A stretch of DNA of 64,000 bases from positions 2,423,001 to 2,487,000 of the forward strand of contig NZ_CP126080.1 in assembly GCF_030122805.1 (NCBI RefSeq), in the 5' to 3' direction. The position numbers were made by a program, and so were the translations under genes. This document shows, in pieces, positions 22,281-29,984 of this stretch. Origin of the DNA: Mesobacillus sp. AQ2 (GTDB taxonomy: Bacteria > Bacillota > Bacilli > Bacillales > Cytobacillaceae). The stretch's first letter is position 1. Every line of letters starts with the position of its first letter. The notes below the pieces were generated by a model. The model was not told where the DNA came from. It searched no databases and was given only the letters and a program-made list of their open reading frames with translations.

Positions 22281-23264
22281 TTGAAGAAGAAAATCATTTG
22301 GACAGTCATTGGGGTGATTTTAACCATAGTCATCGTATTGATTGCTGCGGGAAATTATTTTTATGATGTGGCGATTAACCGCAGCCATGATGCTGTGGAT
22401 CTCCATGGAGGGGGCGAGAGTGTAACAGCCGCGACTCTTTCAAGCGATGAAGAGCAACAGAGTAAACTTGAAGAGCTTACGGAATGGACCGAAAAGCAGA
22501 AGTTTGAAATTGTTGAAATAGAATCTGAAGATGGTCTTAAACTGAAAGCCAGATATCTGAAAAATAAACATCCAGGATCAAAAGCTGTCATTCTTGCTCA
22601 CGGTTATAAAGGCAACAGCGAACAAATGCCTGGCATAACAAAATTTTATTACGATCAGGGTTATGATGTCCTTAAACCGGATGCGCGTGGCCACGGGTTG
22701 AGTGAAGGTGAGTATATTGGGTATGGCTGGCATGACCGTAAAGATTTGGTCAAATGGTCACAATATTTAGTTGATCAAAAAGGAGAGGACACCATCTTCC
22801 TCCACGGTTTCTCCATGGGCGCTGCAACGGTACTGATGACCAGCGGAGAAAAGCTTCCTGAGCAGGTTAAAGGGATCATCGCTGACAGTGGCTATACAAC
22901 AGTTCAAGAAGAGCTGAGCCACCAGTTGAAATACCTCTACAATCTGCCCTCTTTCCCGGTCATGCAGGTTACAAGCGCAGTGACGAAAATCAGGGCAGGC
23001 TATTCATTTCCTGAAGCTTCAGCCATTGACAGTGTTAAAAAAAATAAGCTCCCTCTATTGATTATTCATGGGGATCAGGATCAACTGGTTCCAACAGATA
23101 TGGGGAAGAGAATCTATGATAAAGCAAACAGCCCCAAGGAGCTATGGATTGTTCCTGGAGCAGGTCACACTGAGGCATACACTATTGCAGAAAAGGAATA
23201 TAAAGACAAATTGAAATCATTCTGGTCTTCAGCAATAGAAAACAAATCGATACAGGATTATTGA
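22281..23264 (+). CDS. Membrane-anchored alpha/beta hydrolase (YqkD-like)
   Basis: A 327-residue serine hydrolase with an N-terminal membrane anchor (WTVIGVILTIVIVLIAAG) and an external alpha/beta-hydrolase domain. The oxyanion region is ILAHGYKGN, the nucleophile elbow GFSMGA, the acid is in HGDQDQLVP, and the catalytic His in VPGAGHTEAY. The plan and size fit Bacillus YqkD and related hydrolases of unknown substrate. The start is TTG at 22281 behind AAAGGGG; the longer frame to 22212 has no ribosome site. A strong terminator follows at 23269. Confidence 0.88.
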   Translation: MKKKIIWTVIGVILTIVIVLIAAGNYFYDVAINRSHDAVDLHGGGESVTAATLSSDEEQQSKLEELTEWTEKQKFEIVEIESEDGLKLKARYLKNKHPGSKAVILAHGYKGNSEQMPGITKFYYDQGYDVLKPDARGHGLSEGEYIGYGWHDRKDLVKWSQYLVDQKGEDTIFLHGFSMGAATVLMTSGEKLPEQVKGIIADSGYTTVQEELSHQLKYLYNLPSFPVMQVTSAVTKIRAGYSFPEASAIDSVKKNKLPLLIIHGDQDQLVPTDMGKRIYDKANSPKELWIVPGAGHTEAYTIAEKEYKDKLKSFWSSAIENKSIQDY

Positions 23265-23268
23265 CGTG

Positions 23269-23294
23269 AACACACACATTAGTGGTGTGTTTTT
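23269..23294 (+). terminator. Terminator of the alpha/beta hydrolase gene
   Basis: AACACACAC pairs with GTGGTGTGTT around ATTA, followed by TTTT. Confidence 0.8.
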
Positions 23295-23399
23295 CATTTT
23301 ATGTTTGATTTAGTCTCAATGAGGAACAAAGTATAAAATACAGCAGAGGACATATATCTGGTAGAGGAGCAAATTTTTCACCGAAAAGGAGAGGGAGCA

Positions 23400-23849
23400 A
23401 TGCCTCAAGGGAAACATGAAATATTAATTGATGTACCAATAGAAAAGGTTTGGGATTTCGTCAAGGATATGGATAACTGGGCCCCGTTATTGCCAGGCTA
23501 TATCAGTCATGAAAAATTGAATGAAAAACAATCAAAATGGACGTTTAAGGAGACAGTTGGTGTCTTGAAGAAAAAAATCAGTTTGCAAGTCACCATTAAA
23601 GAATGGATTGAGCCTGTCAGGGTTACCTTTGACCTTAAAGGAATCAATGAAAACCTGACTGGGAATGGCTATTTTAAGGCAGATCCGGTGGATGTGAACA
23701 GGACGAGGATGACTGGATATCTGGAGATGACGGCAGAAGGAGCACTCGCCCCGGTCATGAATGCGGTAATGAAAACTTCCTTGCCAAAAAGCGGCCAGGA
23801 ATTAACAACCGCAATCGCTGAGGAACTCGAGGGAAGAAAAGCAATTTGA
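23400..23849 (+). CDS. CoxG-like SRPBCC protein
   Basis: A 149-residue protein with the SRPBCC fold, closest in pattern to CO dehydrogenase subunit G (CoxG)-like proteins. It starts HEILIDVPIEKVWDFVKDMD with NWAPLLPGYISHE, continues with a strand-rich core (SKWTFKETVG, LQVTIKEWIEPVRV), and ends in a long helix after APVMNAVMKTSLPKSG. These proteins bind hydrophobic ligands or membranes; no CO dehydrogenase genes are near, so that role is not implied. The ATG follows AAAAGGAGAGGGAG. It stands alone. Confidence 0.8.
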   Translation: MPQGKHEILIDVPIEKVWDFVKDMDNWAPLLPGYISHEKLNEKQSKWTFKETVGVLKKKISLQVTIKEWIEPVRVTFDLKGINENLTGNGYFKADPVDVNRTRMTGYLEMTAEGALAPVMNAVMKTSLPKSGQELTTAIAEELEGRKAI

Positions 23850-23887
23850 CAGGGATTTAAACAGGGGGCCTTGCATTGTGCAGACCC

Positions 23888-24190
23888 CTATTCAGCTTTT
23901 TCAATTTTAACAGGACCATCAATTCGCCCGCTTTTATCGAAGTAGACCGTAACCTTATCGCCGGTTTCAATATTTACCCCAGTCTGCACTTTTTCCTTTT
24001 TAAAATAAATGGTTTTACCGTTGCCTTCCCCGAAATAGCCTGATGAATCTACCTTGCTGATTTTATACTCTTCTGTAAAATAATCATATTTAACTTCGTT
24101 CGAGCTTTTCCTGGCATCGCTCATTTCGATCTTCAGGAAAATCATCAGACCTAGAAAGAGTGTTAATAAAAATAAGACAAGAGCTCTCAT
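23888..24190 (-). CDS. Small exported or membrane-anchored protein, unknown
   Basis: A 100-residue protein with one N-terminal hydrophobic segment (MRALVLFLLTLFLGLMIFL), which may be a signal or an anchor. The strand-rich polar domain after it reads YDYFTEEYKISKVDSSGYFG and ends TVYFDKSGRIDGPVKIEKAE. The pattern recalls small YxeA-like secreted proteins, but I cannot confirm a family. A ribosome site (TTGGAGGAAAAAAT) precedes the ATG. It converges with the CoxG-like gene, with only a weak G/C-rich inverted repeat between them. Confidence 0.65.
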   Translation of the reverse strand: MRALVLFLLTLFLGLMIFLKIEMSDARKSSNEVKYDYFTEEYKISKVDSSGYFGEGNGKTIYFKKEKVQTGVNIETGDKVTVYFDKSGRIDGPVKIEKAE

Positions 24191-24310
24191 ATTTTTTCCT
24201 CCAACGCTTCATCACCAAACAGTATATGTCCGATGCTTGTCTATATGACCTCATCCTTTTAAAGTTTGCTATAATTATAGGAAAACTGCAGGATGAACAG
24301 AGGTTTGAGC

Positions 24311-25024
24311 ATGACTAAATTATTAGAATCCGATCTATACGAACCGATCAGGAAGCATTTTTTAAAACAGGGGTACCGAGTCAATGGAGAGGTCCATGAT
24401 TGTGATTTAACAGCATTAAAGGATGATGAACTTATCATCGTAGAGTTAAAGCTGACATTTAATATTGAACTGCTCCTTCAGGCAACGAGAAGACTGCGCC
24501 TTACTGATATGGTGTATATAGCAATCCCAAAACCGAAGCGGATATCAAGGAGACGCTGGAATGATGTCATCCACCTGGTAAAAAGGCTGGAAATCGGCCT
24601 GATTGTCGTAACGTTTGCCGGAAATCGAAAAACCATTGAATTTAAGGTTCACCCAGAACCATTCAATCGCAAGTCGAGCAAGAACCGGCGAAAAAAAGCG
24701 GCTTTGATCAAAGAAATTGAGGGAAGAAGCGCTGACTACAATGTCGGCGGAAGTAATAAAAGCAAGATCATGACCGCATATAAAGAAAATTGTATCCAAA
24801 TAGCCTGTTATCTTGAGAAACTTGGGCAGATGTCACCTAAAGCACTCGTGGCACTCGGGACCGGCGAAAAGACCCCATCAATCCTCCAGAAAAACTACTA
24901 TAAATGGTTTGAAAGAGTCGAGAGAGGCGTATATGCACTTTCAGACCAGGGACAGGCAGACCTAAAGGATTTCCCTGAACTCGTAGCGTATTATTCAGGG
25001 AATCTGGAAGAGCCTAGTCAATGA
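24311..25024 (+). CDS. DUF2161 family protein with a nuclease-like N-terminal domain
   Basis: A 237-residue protein. Its N-terminal half has the order of a PD-(D/E)xK nuclease core: an N-terminal helix YEPIRKHFLKQGYRVN, the acidic residue in EVHDCDLTALKDD, and ELK in LIIVELKLTFNIELL, followed by RRLRLTDMVYIAIPKP. A basic linker (RKSSKNRRKKAA) leads to a C-terminal winged-helix-like domain (QMSPKALVALGTG, ERVERGVYALSDQG). This is the DUF2161 (putative PD-D/ExK phosphodiesterase) plan. DNA cleavage is inferred and untested. The ATG at 24311 is behind GAGG; ATG 24293 lacks a ribosome site. A hairpin minisatellite starts at its stop codon. Confidence 0.82.
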   Translation: MTKLLESDLYEPIRKHFLKQGYRVNGEVHDCDLTALKDDELIIVELKLTFNIELLLQATRRLRLTDMVYIAIPKPKRISRRRWNDVIHLVKRLEIGLIVVTFAGNRKTIEFKVHPEPFNRKSSKNRRKKAALIKEIEGRSADYNVGGSNKSKIMTAYKENCIQIACYLEKLGQMSPKALVALGTGEKTPSILQKNYYKWFERVERGVYALSDQGQADLKDFPELVAYYSGNLEEPSQ

Positions 25025-25420
25025 TATGTGCCCGGACTGAGAGAGAATCGCAAAAACCGGGCACATACAGAAAGGATATGTTCCCGAACTGACGGGAAAA
25101 CGCAAAAACGGGGCACATAAAGAAAGGATATGTGCTCGAACTGAAGGGGAATTGCCAAAACGGAGCACGTAAAAAAAGAATATGTGCCCGAACTGAAGTA
25201 AAATCGCAAAACGGGGCACATAAAAGAGGGATATATTCCCGAACTGACGGGGAATCGCAAAAACGAGGCAAATAAAGGAAGGATATGTGCTCGAACTGAA
25301 AGTGAATTGCCAAAACGGGGCACGTAAAAAAAGAATATATGCCCGAACTGAAGTAAAATCGCAAAAACGGGCCACATAAAAGAAGGATATGTTACCGGAA
25401 TCACAAAACGGGATAAATAA
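25024..25420. repeat. Tandem hairpin minisatellite, 52-bp period, 8 units
   Basis: Eight units start at 25024, 25076, 25128, 25180, 25231, 25283, 25335 and 25387. The period is 52 bp, with one 51-bp step. Each unit is an inverted repeat, GTGCCCG ... CGGGGCAC, enclosing AACTGA and ending with TCGCAAAAC before the right arm. Units 2-3-4 resemble units 5-6-7 in order, so a three-unit higher-order repeat of about 155 bp was duplicated. Compensating changes occur, e.g. GTGCTCG with CGGAGCAC in unit 3. It lies between convergent genes. The minus strand is open in all three frames because of the sequence, not because it codes. Confidence 0.92.
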
Positions 25421-25438
25421 TGAAAAAATTAATTTTAA

Positions 25439-25487
25439 AAAAGCACAGACAGAAAATCAATGTTGATTTCTGCCCGTGCTTTTTTAG
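25439..25487 (-). terminator. Terminator of the tetR-type gene
   Basis: AAAAGCAC pairs with GTGCTTTT and, further in, AGAAAATCAA with TTGATTTCT. The long stem lies just past the stop of the regulator gene. Confidence 0.7.
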
Positions 25488-25492
25488 TTTAT

Positions 25493-26359
25493 TTATGCTT
25501 TTTCAAGAAAATGTTCGTCTATCAAAGCCTGTAATTCCTGTATTTCACGATTAAAATCAGATGACATTGAGAATAGGATACTATCAACCAGGAATTTTCT
25601 CGGTGCCTTGGAGCGAAGTTCTTCTTCAATGAAATTGAGCTTTTGGAGATGATCTTTATTTTCGCAATCAAGCTTTTTCAACCGGGAAATACCAGAATGG
25701 ATTTTAGACCTCCAGTCTAGAGCTTCTCTATTTGAAACAGGGAGCCATGCATCAAGGAATTCTGGAGAAAGTAATTGTTCCTGAGACAGCGTCACTTCCT
25801 CAATCAAGTTTAGAATTCGGTTTACACTAAAGCGAACAATTGGAAGCATACTTGCCGAATCACCGTTGGCTTTACGATAAAACCGGACATTTTGAATGAG
25901 AATCCCATTAAGCATGATGGCAGCATCCAGAAGATATGGCCTGCAAAGATCATCGGTGATATCTGCAAGCCGGTCAGAATACCATCTCAATGTTTTCATT
26001 TGGCCTATTTCAATGAATTGCTTCAGTTCTTTATCCCCGGAAAAATAGACTTCTTCAAAAAGCGGGATGATTTTATTTTCCCTGTTTGCTGTCATCTGGA
26101 GTTCGATTTGCCTCATGAATACTTCTGGGTCACCTGGATCCTGGCCAAGCAATAAGGCGTCTCGGGCCATTTCCATTTTCCTGAAAGCTGCCCTGAAGAT
26201 TTCCATGAGCAGCTCATTTTTTGATAAGAAATAATTATAAAAGGTTCCTTTAGATATTCCGCTGTAATCAAGGATATCCTGAATAGAGGTAGAGTGGAAT
26301 CCTTTTTCTATAAAAAGCTCGTGCGCTTTTTCGATAACATTCCGTTTTCTGTCGTTCAT
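25493..26359 (-). CDS. TetR/AcrR-family regulator of the adjacent efflux gene
   Basis: A 288-residue repressor. The N-terminal helix-turn-helix domain is clear: VIEKAHELFIEKGFHSTSIQ, then DILDYSGISKGTFYNYFLSK with NELLMEIF. The long C-terminal part (about 60-288) is the ligand-binding and dimer domain; it is longer than the usual 190-220 residues, as in the YhgD-like group. It is divergent from the DHA2 efflux gene, with a 24-bp palindrome in front of that gene. It probably represses the pump until a toxic ligand is bound. The ATG follows AAGGTGATGAA. Confidence 0.9.
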   Translation of the reverse strand: MNDRKRNVIEKAHELFIEKGFHSTSIQDILDYSGISKGTFYNYFLSKNELLMEIFRAAFRKMEMARDALLLGQDPGDPEVFMRQIELQMTANRENKIIPLFEEVYFSGDKELKQFIEIGQMKTLRWYSDRLADITDDLCRPYLLDAAIMLNGILIQNVRFYRKANGDSASMLPIVRFSVNRILNLIEEVTLSQEQLLSPEFLDAWLPVSNREALDWRSKIHSGISRLKKLDCENKDHLQKLNFIEEELRSKAPRKFLVDSILFSMSSDFNREIQELQALIDEHFLEKA

Positions 26360-26457
26360 TTCATCACCTTAACCCTTTTTGAACCGATTGTATAAAAAAT
26401 ATACTACATTAAATTTTCGGACATTACAAACCCTTTAACAACAATGGTTTAAAACTA

Positions 26458-26486
26458 TTGCAAAAAATGGACCGATGGTATATGCT
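26458..26486 (+). promoter_or_regulatory. Promoter of the DHA2 efflux gene
   Basis: TTGCAA (-35) and TATGCT (-10) are separated by 17 bp. The palindrome at 26504 lies just downstream, where a bound repressor would block the start of transcription. Confidence 0.5.
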
Positions 26487-26503
26487 AGTGTCTATGCAAA
26501 CAC

Positions 26504-26527
26504 ATTGTTGACAAATTTGTGAACAAT
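26504..26527. promoter_or_regulatory. 24-bp operator-like palindrome
   Basis: ATTGTTGACAAATTTGTGAACAAT is an almost perfect inverted repeat with one mismatched pair. It lies 17 bp before the efflux start codon and downstream of the promoter, in the divergent region shared with the TetR gene. Confidence 0.7.
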
Positions 26528-26544
26528 AGAGGGGGAAATTCACA

Positions 26545-28083
26545 ATGAATAAAAACTTTCAAGCGCCCGAAAAACCGCCGTACGGTATTCTCGCGGTATT
26601 GATTGTCGGGGCTTTTATCGCATTCTTAAATAATACATTGCTTAATATAGCCTTGCCATCCATCATGGCAGACTTGAAGGTGGAGGCCACGACAGTACAG
26701 TGGCTGACAACCGGCTTCATGCTTGTCAGCGGAGTCATGATTCCGCTTAGTGCCTATTTGATTCAGAAGTACTCAGTAAGGCGATTATTCTTAACCGCAA
26801 TGGGATTATTCACTGCAGGTACAATTTTGGCTGGTGCTGCTCATGTTTTCCCATTATTATTAACCGGCAGGATGATCCAGGCGTCAGGTACCGCCATCAT
26901 GATGCCATTATTGATGAATGTCATGCTCGTCAGTTTCCCGATTGAAAAACGGGGAACGGCAATGGGGGTCTTCGGCCTGGTATTGATGTTCGCACCTGCA
27001 ATTGGTCCAACACTTTCCGGCTGGCTAATTGAGCATTACGACTGGAGAATGCTGTTCCACTTTGTAACACCAATCGCAGCCATTGTTTTATTACTAGGCT
27101 TCTTTTTGCTTAAAGATAAAAAAGAAAAAGTGCATATGCATCTTGATGTTATTTCTCTGACACTATCCAGTATCGGTTTTGGCGGGCTCCTGTATGGATT
27201 TAGCTCAGCAGGTTCAAAGGGCTGGGATAGCCCAAATGTCTACTTAACTTTAACAATCGGTACTGTGTCATTGGTTACATTTATTCTTCGTCAATTGAGA
27301 CAGGATAATCCAATGCTTAACTTCAGGATCTATAAATACCCTATGTTCGCCTTATCATCAGCTATTTCGATGATTGTAACCATGGCAATGTTCTCAGGTA
27401 TGCTTTTGCTGCCGATTTACGTGCAGACCATTAGGGGAATTTCTCCAATGGATGCAGGATTGATGCTTTTGCCAGGTGCAATAATAATGGCAATCATGTC
27501 ACCTATTACAGGCCGATTATTTGATAAATTCGGCGGACGTGCTTTGGCTATTATAGGCCTGACGATTACGCTTGTAACGAGTTATTATTTCAGCAAGCTA
27601 TCATTGGAAACAACTTATACCCAGTTGATCATCCTTTACACTGTTCGTATGTTCGGGATGTCCATGGTCAATATGCCAGTTTCTACAAACGGGTTAAACC
27701 AATTACCTGCAAAATATTATCCGCATGGTACAGCTATGAATAATACAATGCAGCAGGTTTCAGGTGCTATTGGTACGGCGTTGTTGGTTACTGTAATGTC
27801 TACGCGTGCAAAAAGTTACGGTACGGAGCTGGCAGCCAATGCTTTTAAACAAGCTGCAGCAGCAGGCAAAGCCGTAACTCCGGTTGCCAAAGCTGAAATG
27901 GAACAGCAAATTGCCATGCAGGCAATGCTGCACGGAATCAATGATGCCTTTTATGTGACAGTATTCCTCTCAGCCCTTGCGTTGGTGCTTGCTTTCTTTA
28001 TCAAACGCGCGACTCAGGCAGAAGATACAATTGGCAAAAAGGCAGCTGCAAAGAATCACTCTCATAAATTGGCCAATAATTAA
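26545..28083 (+). CDS. DHA2-family MFS drug efflux pump (EmrB/QacA type)
   Basis: A 512-residue proton-coupled multidrug transporter with 14 predicted helices. Family motifs are the N-terminal FLNNTLLNIALPSIM (helix 1, motif D1), QWLTTGFMLVSGVMIP, LTGRMIQASGTAIMMPL and the antiporter motif C-like GPTLSGWLIEHYDWRMLF. A long periplasmic-side loop near residues 435-465 is rich in Ala and Lys. The ATG follows AGAGGGGG. The divergent TetR gene and the palindrome between them suggest induction by its own substrates. Substrate range cannot be read from the sequence. Confidence 0.92.
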   Translation: MNKNFQAPEKPPYGILAVLIVGAFIAFLNNTLLNIALPSIMADLKVEATTVQWLTTGFMLVSGVMIPLSAYLIQKYSVRRLFLTAMGLFTAGTILAGAAHVFPLLLTGRMIQASGTAIMMPLLMNVMLVSFPIEKRGTAMGVFGLVLMFAPAIGPTLSGWLIEHYDWRMLFHFVTPIAAIVLLLGFFLLKDKKEKVHMHLDVISLTLSSIGFGGLLYGFSSAGSKGWDSPNVYLTLTIGTVSLVTFILRQLRQDNPMLNFRIYKYPMFALSSAISMIVTMAMFSGMLLLPIYVQTIRGISPMDAGLMLLPGAIIMAIMSPITGRLFDKFGGRALAIIGLTITLVTSYYFSKLSLETTYTQLIILYTVRMFGMSMVNMPVSTNGLNQLPAKYYPHGTAMNNTMQQVSGAIGTALLVTVMSTRAKSYGTELAANAFKQAAAAGKAVTPVAKAEMEQQIAMQAMLHGINDAFYVTVFLSALALVLAFFIKRATQAEDTIGKKAAAKNHSHKLANN

Positions 28084-28089
28084 GAATGT

Positions 28090-28114
28090 CCCCCTGAATT
28101 CCAGGGGGATTTTT
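28090..28114 (+). terminator. Terminator of the efflux gene
   Basis: CCCCCTG pairs with CAGGGGG around GAATTC-like sequence, followed by ATTTTT. Confidence 0.8.
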
Positions 28115-28155
28115 AGTATAATGATGTAAATTATTCCGGGGAAAGGATGGCTAGT

Positions 28156-28494
28156 ATGCAAAAGACGCCCGAAAAGCTTGCTCAGCAACAACTGGATGCC
28201 TATAATAAACAAAATTTAGATGAGTTTTTGTCCGTATACAGTGATGATGTGGTAATAATGGAGTTTCCGTCAAATGATATTACCACAAAGGGAATCGAAG
28301 AAATGAGGACTCGCTACAAAAAGTTATTTGAGCAGCATCCAAACAACCATGCAGAATTATTGGCAAGGATTGTCCATGGTAATAAGGTAATCGATCATGA
28401 ACTGGTAACTGGCAGAGAGAATAGCGCACCCAAAAAAGCTGTTGCTATTTATGAAGTGACTGAAGGTAAGATAGCAAAGGTTTGGTTTTTATAA
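28156..28494 (+). CDS. NTF2-like (SnoaL/steroid isomerase fold) protein
   Basis: A 112-residue protein with the NTF2-like fold: helix EKLAQQQLDAYNKQNLDEFL, then SVYSDDVVIMEFPSND, GIEEMRTRYKKLFEQH, and strands HAELLARIVHGNKVIDHE and AVAIYEVTEGKIAKVWFL. Members include isomerases, cyclases and ligand-binding proteins; the function here is unknown. ATG 28156 is preferred because AAAGG lies 9 nt upstream; the ATG at 28147 is too close to it. A hairpin terminator follows at 28517. Confidence 0.82.
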   Translation: MQKTPEKLAQQQLDAYNKQNLDEFLSVYSDDVVIMEFPSNDITTKGIEEMRTRYKKLFEQHPNNHAELLARIVHGNKVIDHELVTGRENSAPKKAVAIYEVTEGKIAKVWFL

Positions 28495-28516
28495 TCTATA
28501 TCGATCTTAAGAAACG

Positions 28517-28554
28517 AGCCAGACCATGCAGTACTATGGGTCTGGCTTATTTTT
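28517..28554 (+). terminator. Terminator of the NTF2-like gene
   Basis: AGCCAGACC and GGTCTGGCT form a 9-bp stem over a 13-nt loop, followed by TATTTTT. Confidence 0.75.
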
Positions 28555-28729
28555 AAATCTGTTAATGCAAACCATTTTCGGAATTTGTCTCCCATTATAA
28601 TTTTTATTCTGCGAGGGAGTCTAACAGTTACAGCCCTAAATTTAGCTTTTCACGGTTTGACAATACATTACGACGAAATATACCGATCCAAGTATATAGA
28701 ACAAAGTATGTAAAAGGAGGTGTCTGAAT

Positions 28730-28888
28730 ATGGTGAACATGAAGAAAGATTGGGAAGATCCCGATGATGAAAATGGAATCGCCCGATTATTCGGTCTTGA
28801 TAAAGAAACGAGTCTGCAATCTGTCAATTTTGCTACTTCAGAAAGTCTTCTGTTGAATGAACATTTTCAGGAAGACTCTCAAAAATAA
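28730..28888 (+). CDS. 52-residue acidic protein, unknown
   Basis: A short gene with a strong AAAGGAGG ribosome site 9 nt before the ATG. The product reads MVNMKKDWEDPDDENGIARL at the start, then FGLDKETSLQSVNFATSESL and LLNEHFQEDSQK. It is acidic and hydrophilic without membrane segments or metal motifs. I do not recognise a family. It is preceded by about 175 bp of AT-rich sequence that could hold a promoter, and it converges with the SGNH hydrolase gene 24 bp away. The strong ribosome site is the main support. Confidence 0.6.
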   Translation: MVNMKKDWEDPDDENGIARLFGLDKETSLQSVNFATSESLLLNEHFQEDSQK

Positions 28889-28912
28889 AGAAAGCCAGGC
28901 GCATAGCCCAGC

Positions 28913-29749
28913 TTATTTTTCGCGGTTTGCCAGTACGGCATCCGCTTTATGCTGTTGTTGGAATTGCTCCAGCATCTGGTTTGAGATGGCGGTATTTCCT
29001 AATGGATTGGGATGGACTCCATCAGTAGACAGATATTGCAAATTTTCACTGTTGATGACATTCGTTGTCTGAACCACTATGGAATATGGTGTTTCTTTTG
29101 CTGTTTCGTAAATCATTAAATTCCATTTTGGAAGCAGTTTATCCGCTAATGAGTAAAATTGATGATCAGTTGGCATTGGATTATATAGTTCAAGAAAAAC
29201 TATAGTCGCCGCTGGATTCAGTTCTTTGATCCTAGTGGTGATTTCAGAAAGATTTTTTGAAAATCCTCCTTGAAGGCTATCGAAAGACTTAAGTGCGCTG
29301 TAGATGTCACTTTTCTTGACGAGTTTAAGGATGTCATTACCGCCTACATTTAGGGTAATTAAATCGGCCCCTCTGATTTCCTCATCATATATTCCATCCT
29401 GTACCAGCACGTTCAATCGTTCGCTGGTTATTCCTATGATTCCTTCATTCTGAGAAATGACTTGTTTGCCAGTTTCAGCACCAAGCTTGCTTGAGAATTG
29501 ACTGATGAAATTTTCTTCTTCAGAAATTCGATACCCGCGGATTATTGAGTCCCCGAGCGCAAGGTGGTTGACTGTACTGTCAGGGGATGTACGGTAATAA
29601 TCTATATAAGTAAGCTTATTGGTTTTTTCAGTTACAGGGGCACTTTCCTGTTTCATCTTATTTAGCTGGTATTGTGGATAGTAAATCCATGCGGAAAGAG
29701 ACAAGGCAGAAATGAGAACTAAGAGCATAAAGTACTTTATGATTTTCAT
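28913..29749 (-). CDS. Membrane-anchored SGNH/GDSL hydrolase
   Basis: A 278-residue esterase/lipase-type protein. An N-terminal anchor or signal (IIKYFMLLVLISALSLSAW) precedes an external SGNH domain. Block I is LALGDSIIRGY with the catalytic Ser, block II contains the Gly in NEGIIGITSERL, block III is NVGGND, and block V is STDGVHPNPLG with Asp and His. Similar Bacillus lipases/acylhydrolases (YpmR type) act on unknown esters at the cell surface. ATG 29749 is chosen because GAGGAG lies 8 nt upstream; the GTG at 29758 is inside that site. Confidence 0.88.
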   Translation of the reverse strand: MKIIKYFMLLVLISALSLSAWIYYPQYQLNKMKQESAPVTEKTNKLTYIDYYRTSPDSTVNHLALGDSIIRGYRISEEENFISQFSSKLGAETGKQVISQNEGIIGITSERLNVLVQDGIYDEEIRGADLITLNVGGNDILKLVKKSDIYSALKSFDSLQGGFSKNLSEITTRIKELNPAATIVFLELYNPMPTDHQFYSLADKLLPKWNLMIYETAKETPYSIVVQTTNVINSENLQYLSTDGVHPNPLGNTAISNQMLEQFQQQHKADAVLANREK

Positions 29750-29984
29750 GATGTTCACTCCTCGATATATGTCTATTGTATCAAGGATTTGGAAGAAAAT
29801 AATTAGGGGGGTATTTCCATTTTTTAAAAAATAATAATATTTAGTTATCCGAAAAAAATCCTATCGTACTAATTAGATTTTGATATACTAGACAAGACTG
29901 CTTTGACTTTAAGTTTTACTATCGCTTTTGCAGTCGTTATAGGAAAAGAGACTTATATTACTACTATATTCAAGGAGTCCACAG

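Noticed and set aside
25014..25404. Overlapping minus-strand ORFs of 116-128 codons in all three frames
   Set aside because: They arise because the 52-bp repeat lacks stop codons on that strand; the period is not a multiple of three, so all frames look alike. No ribosome sites are present and the products are low-complexity repeats.
25024..25420. CRISPR array
   Set aside because: The repeats are contiguous inverted repeats with small changes in every unit; there are no unique spacers and no cas genes.
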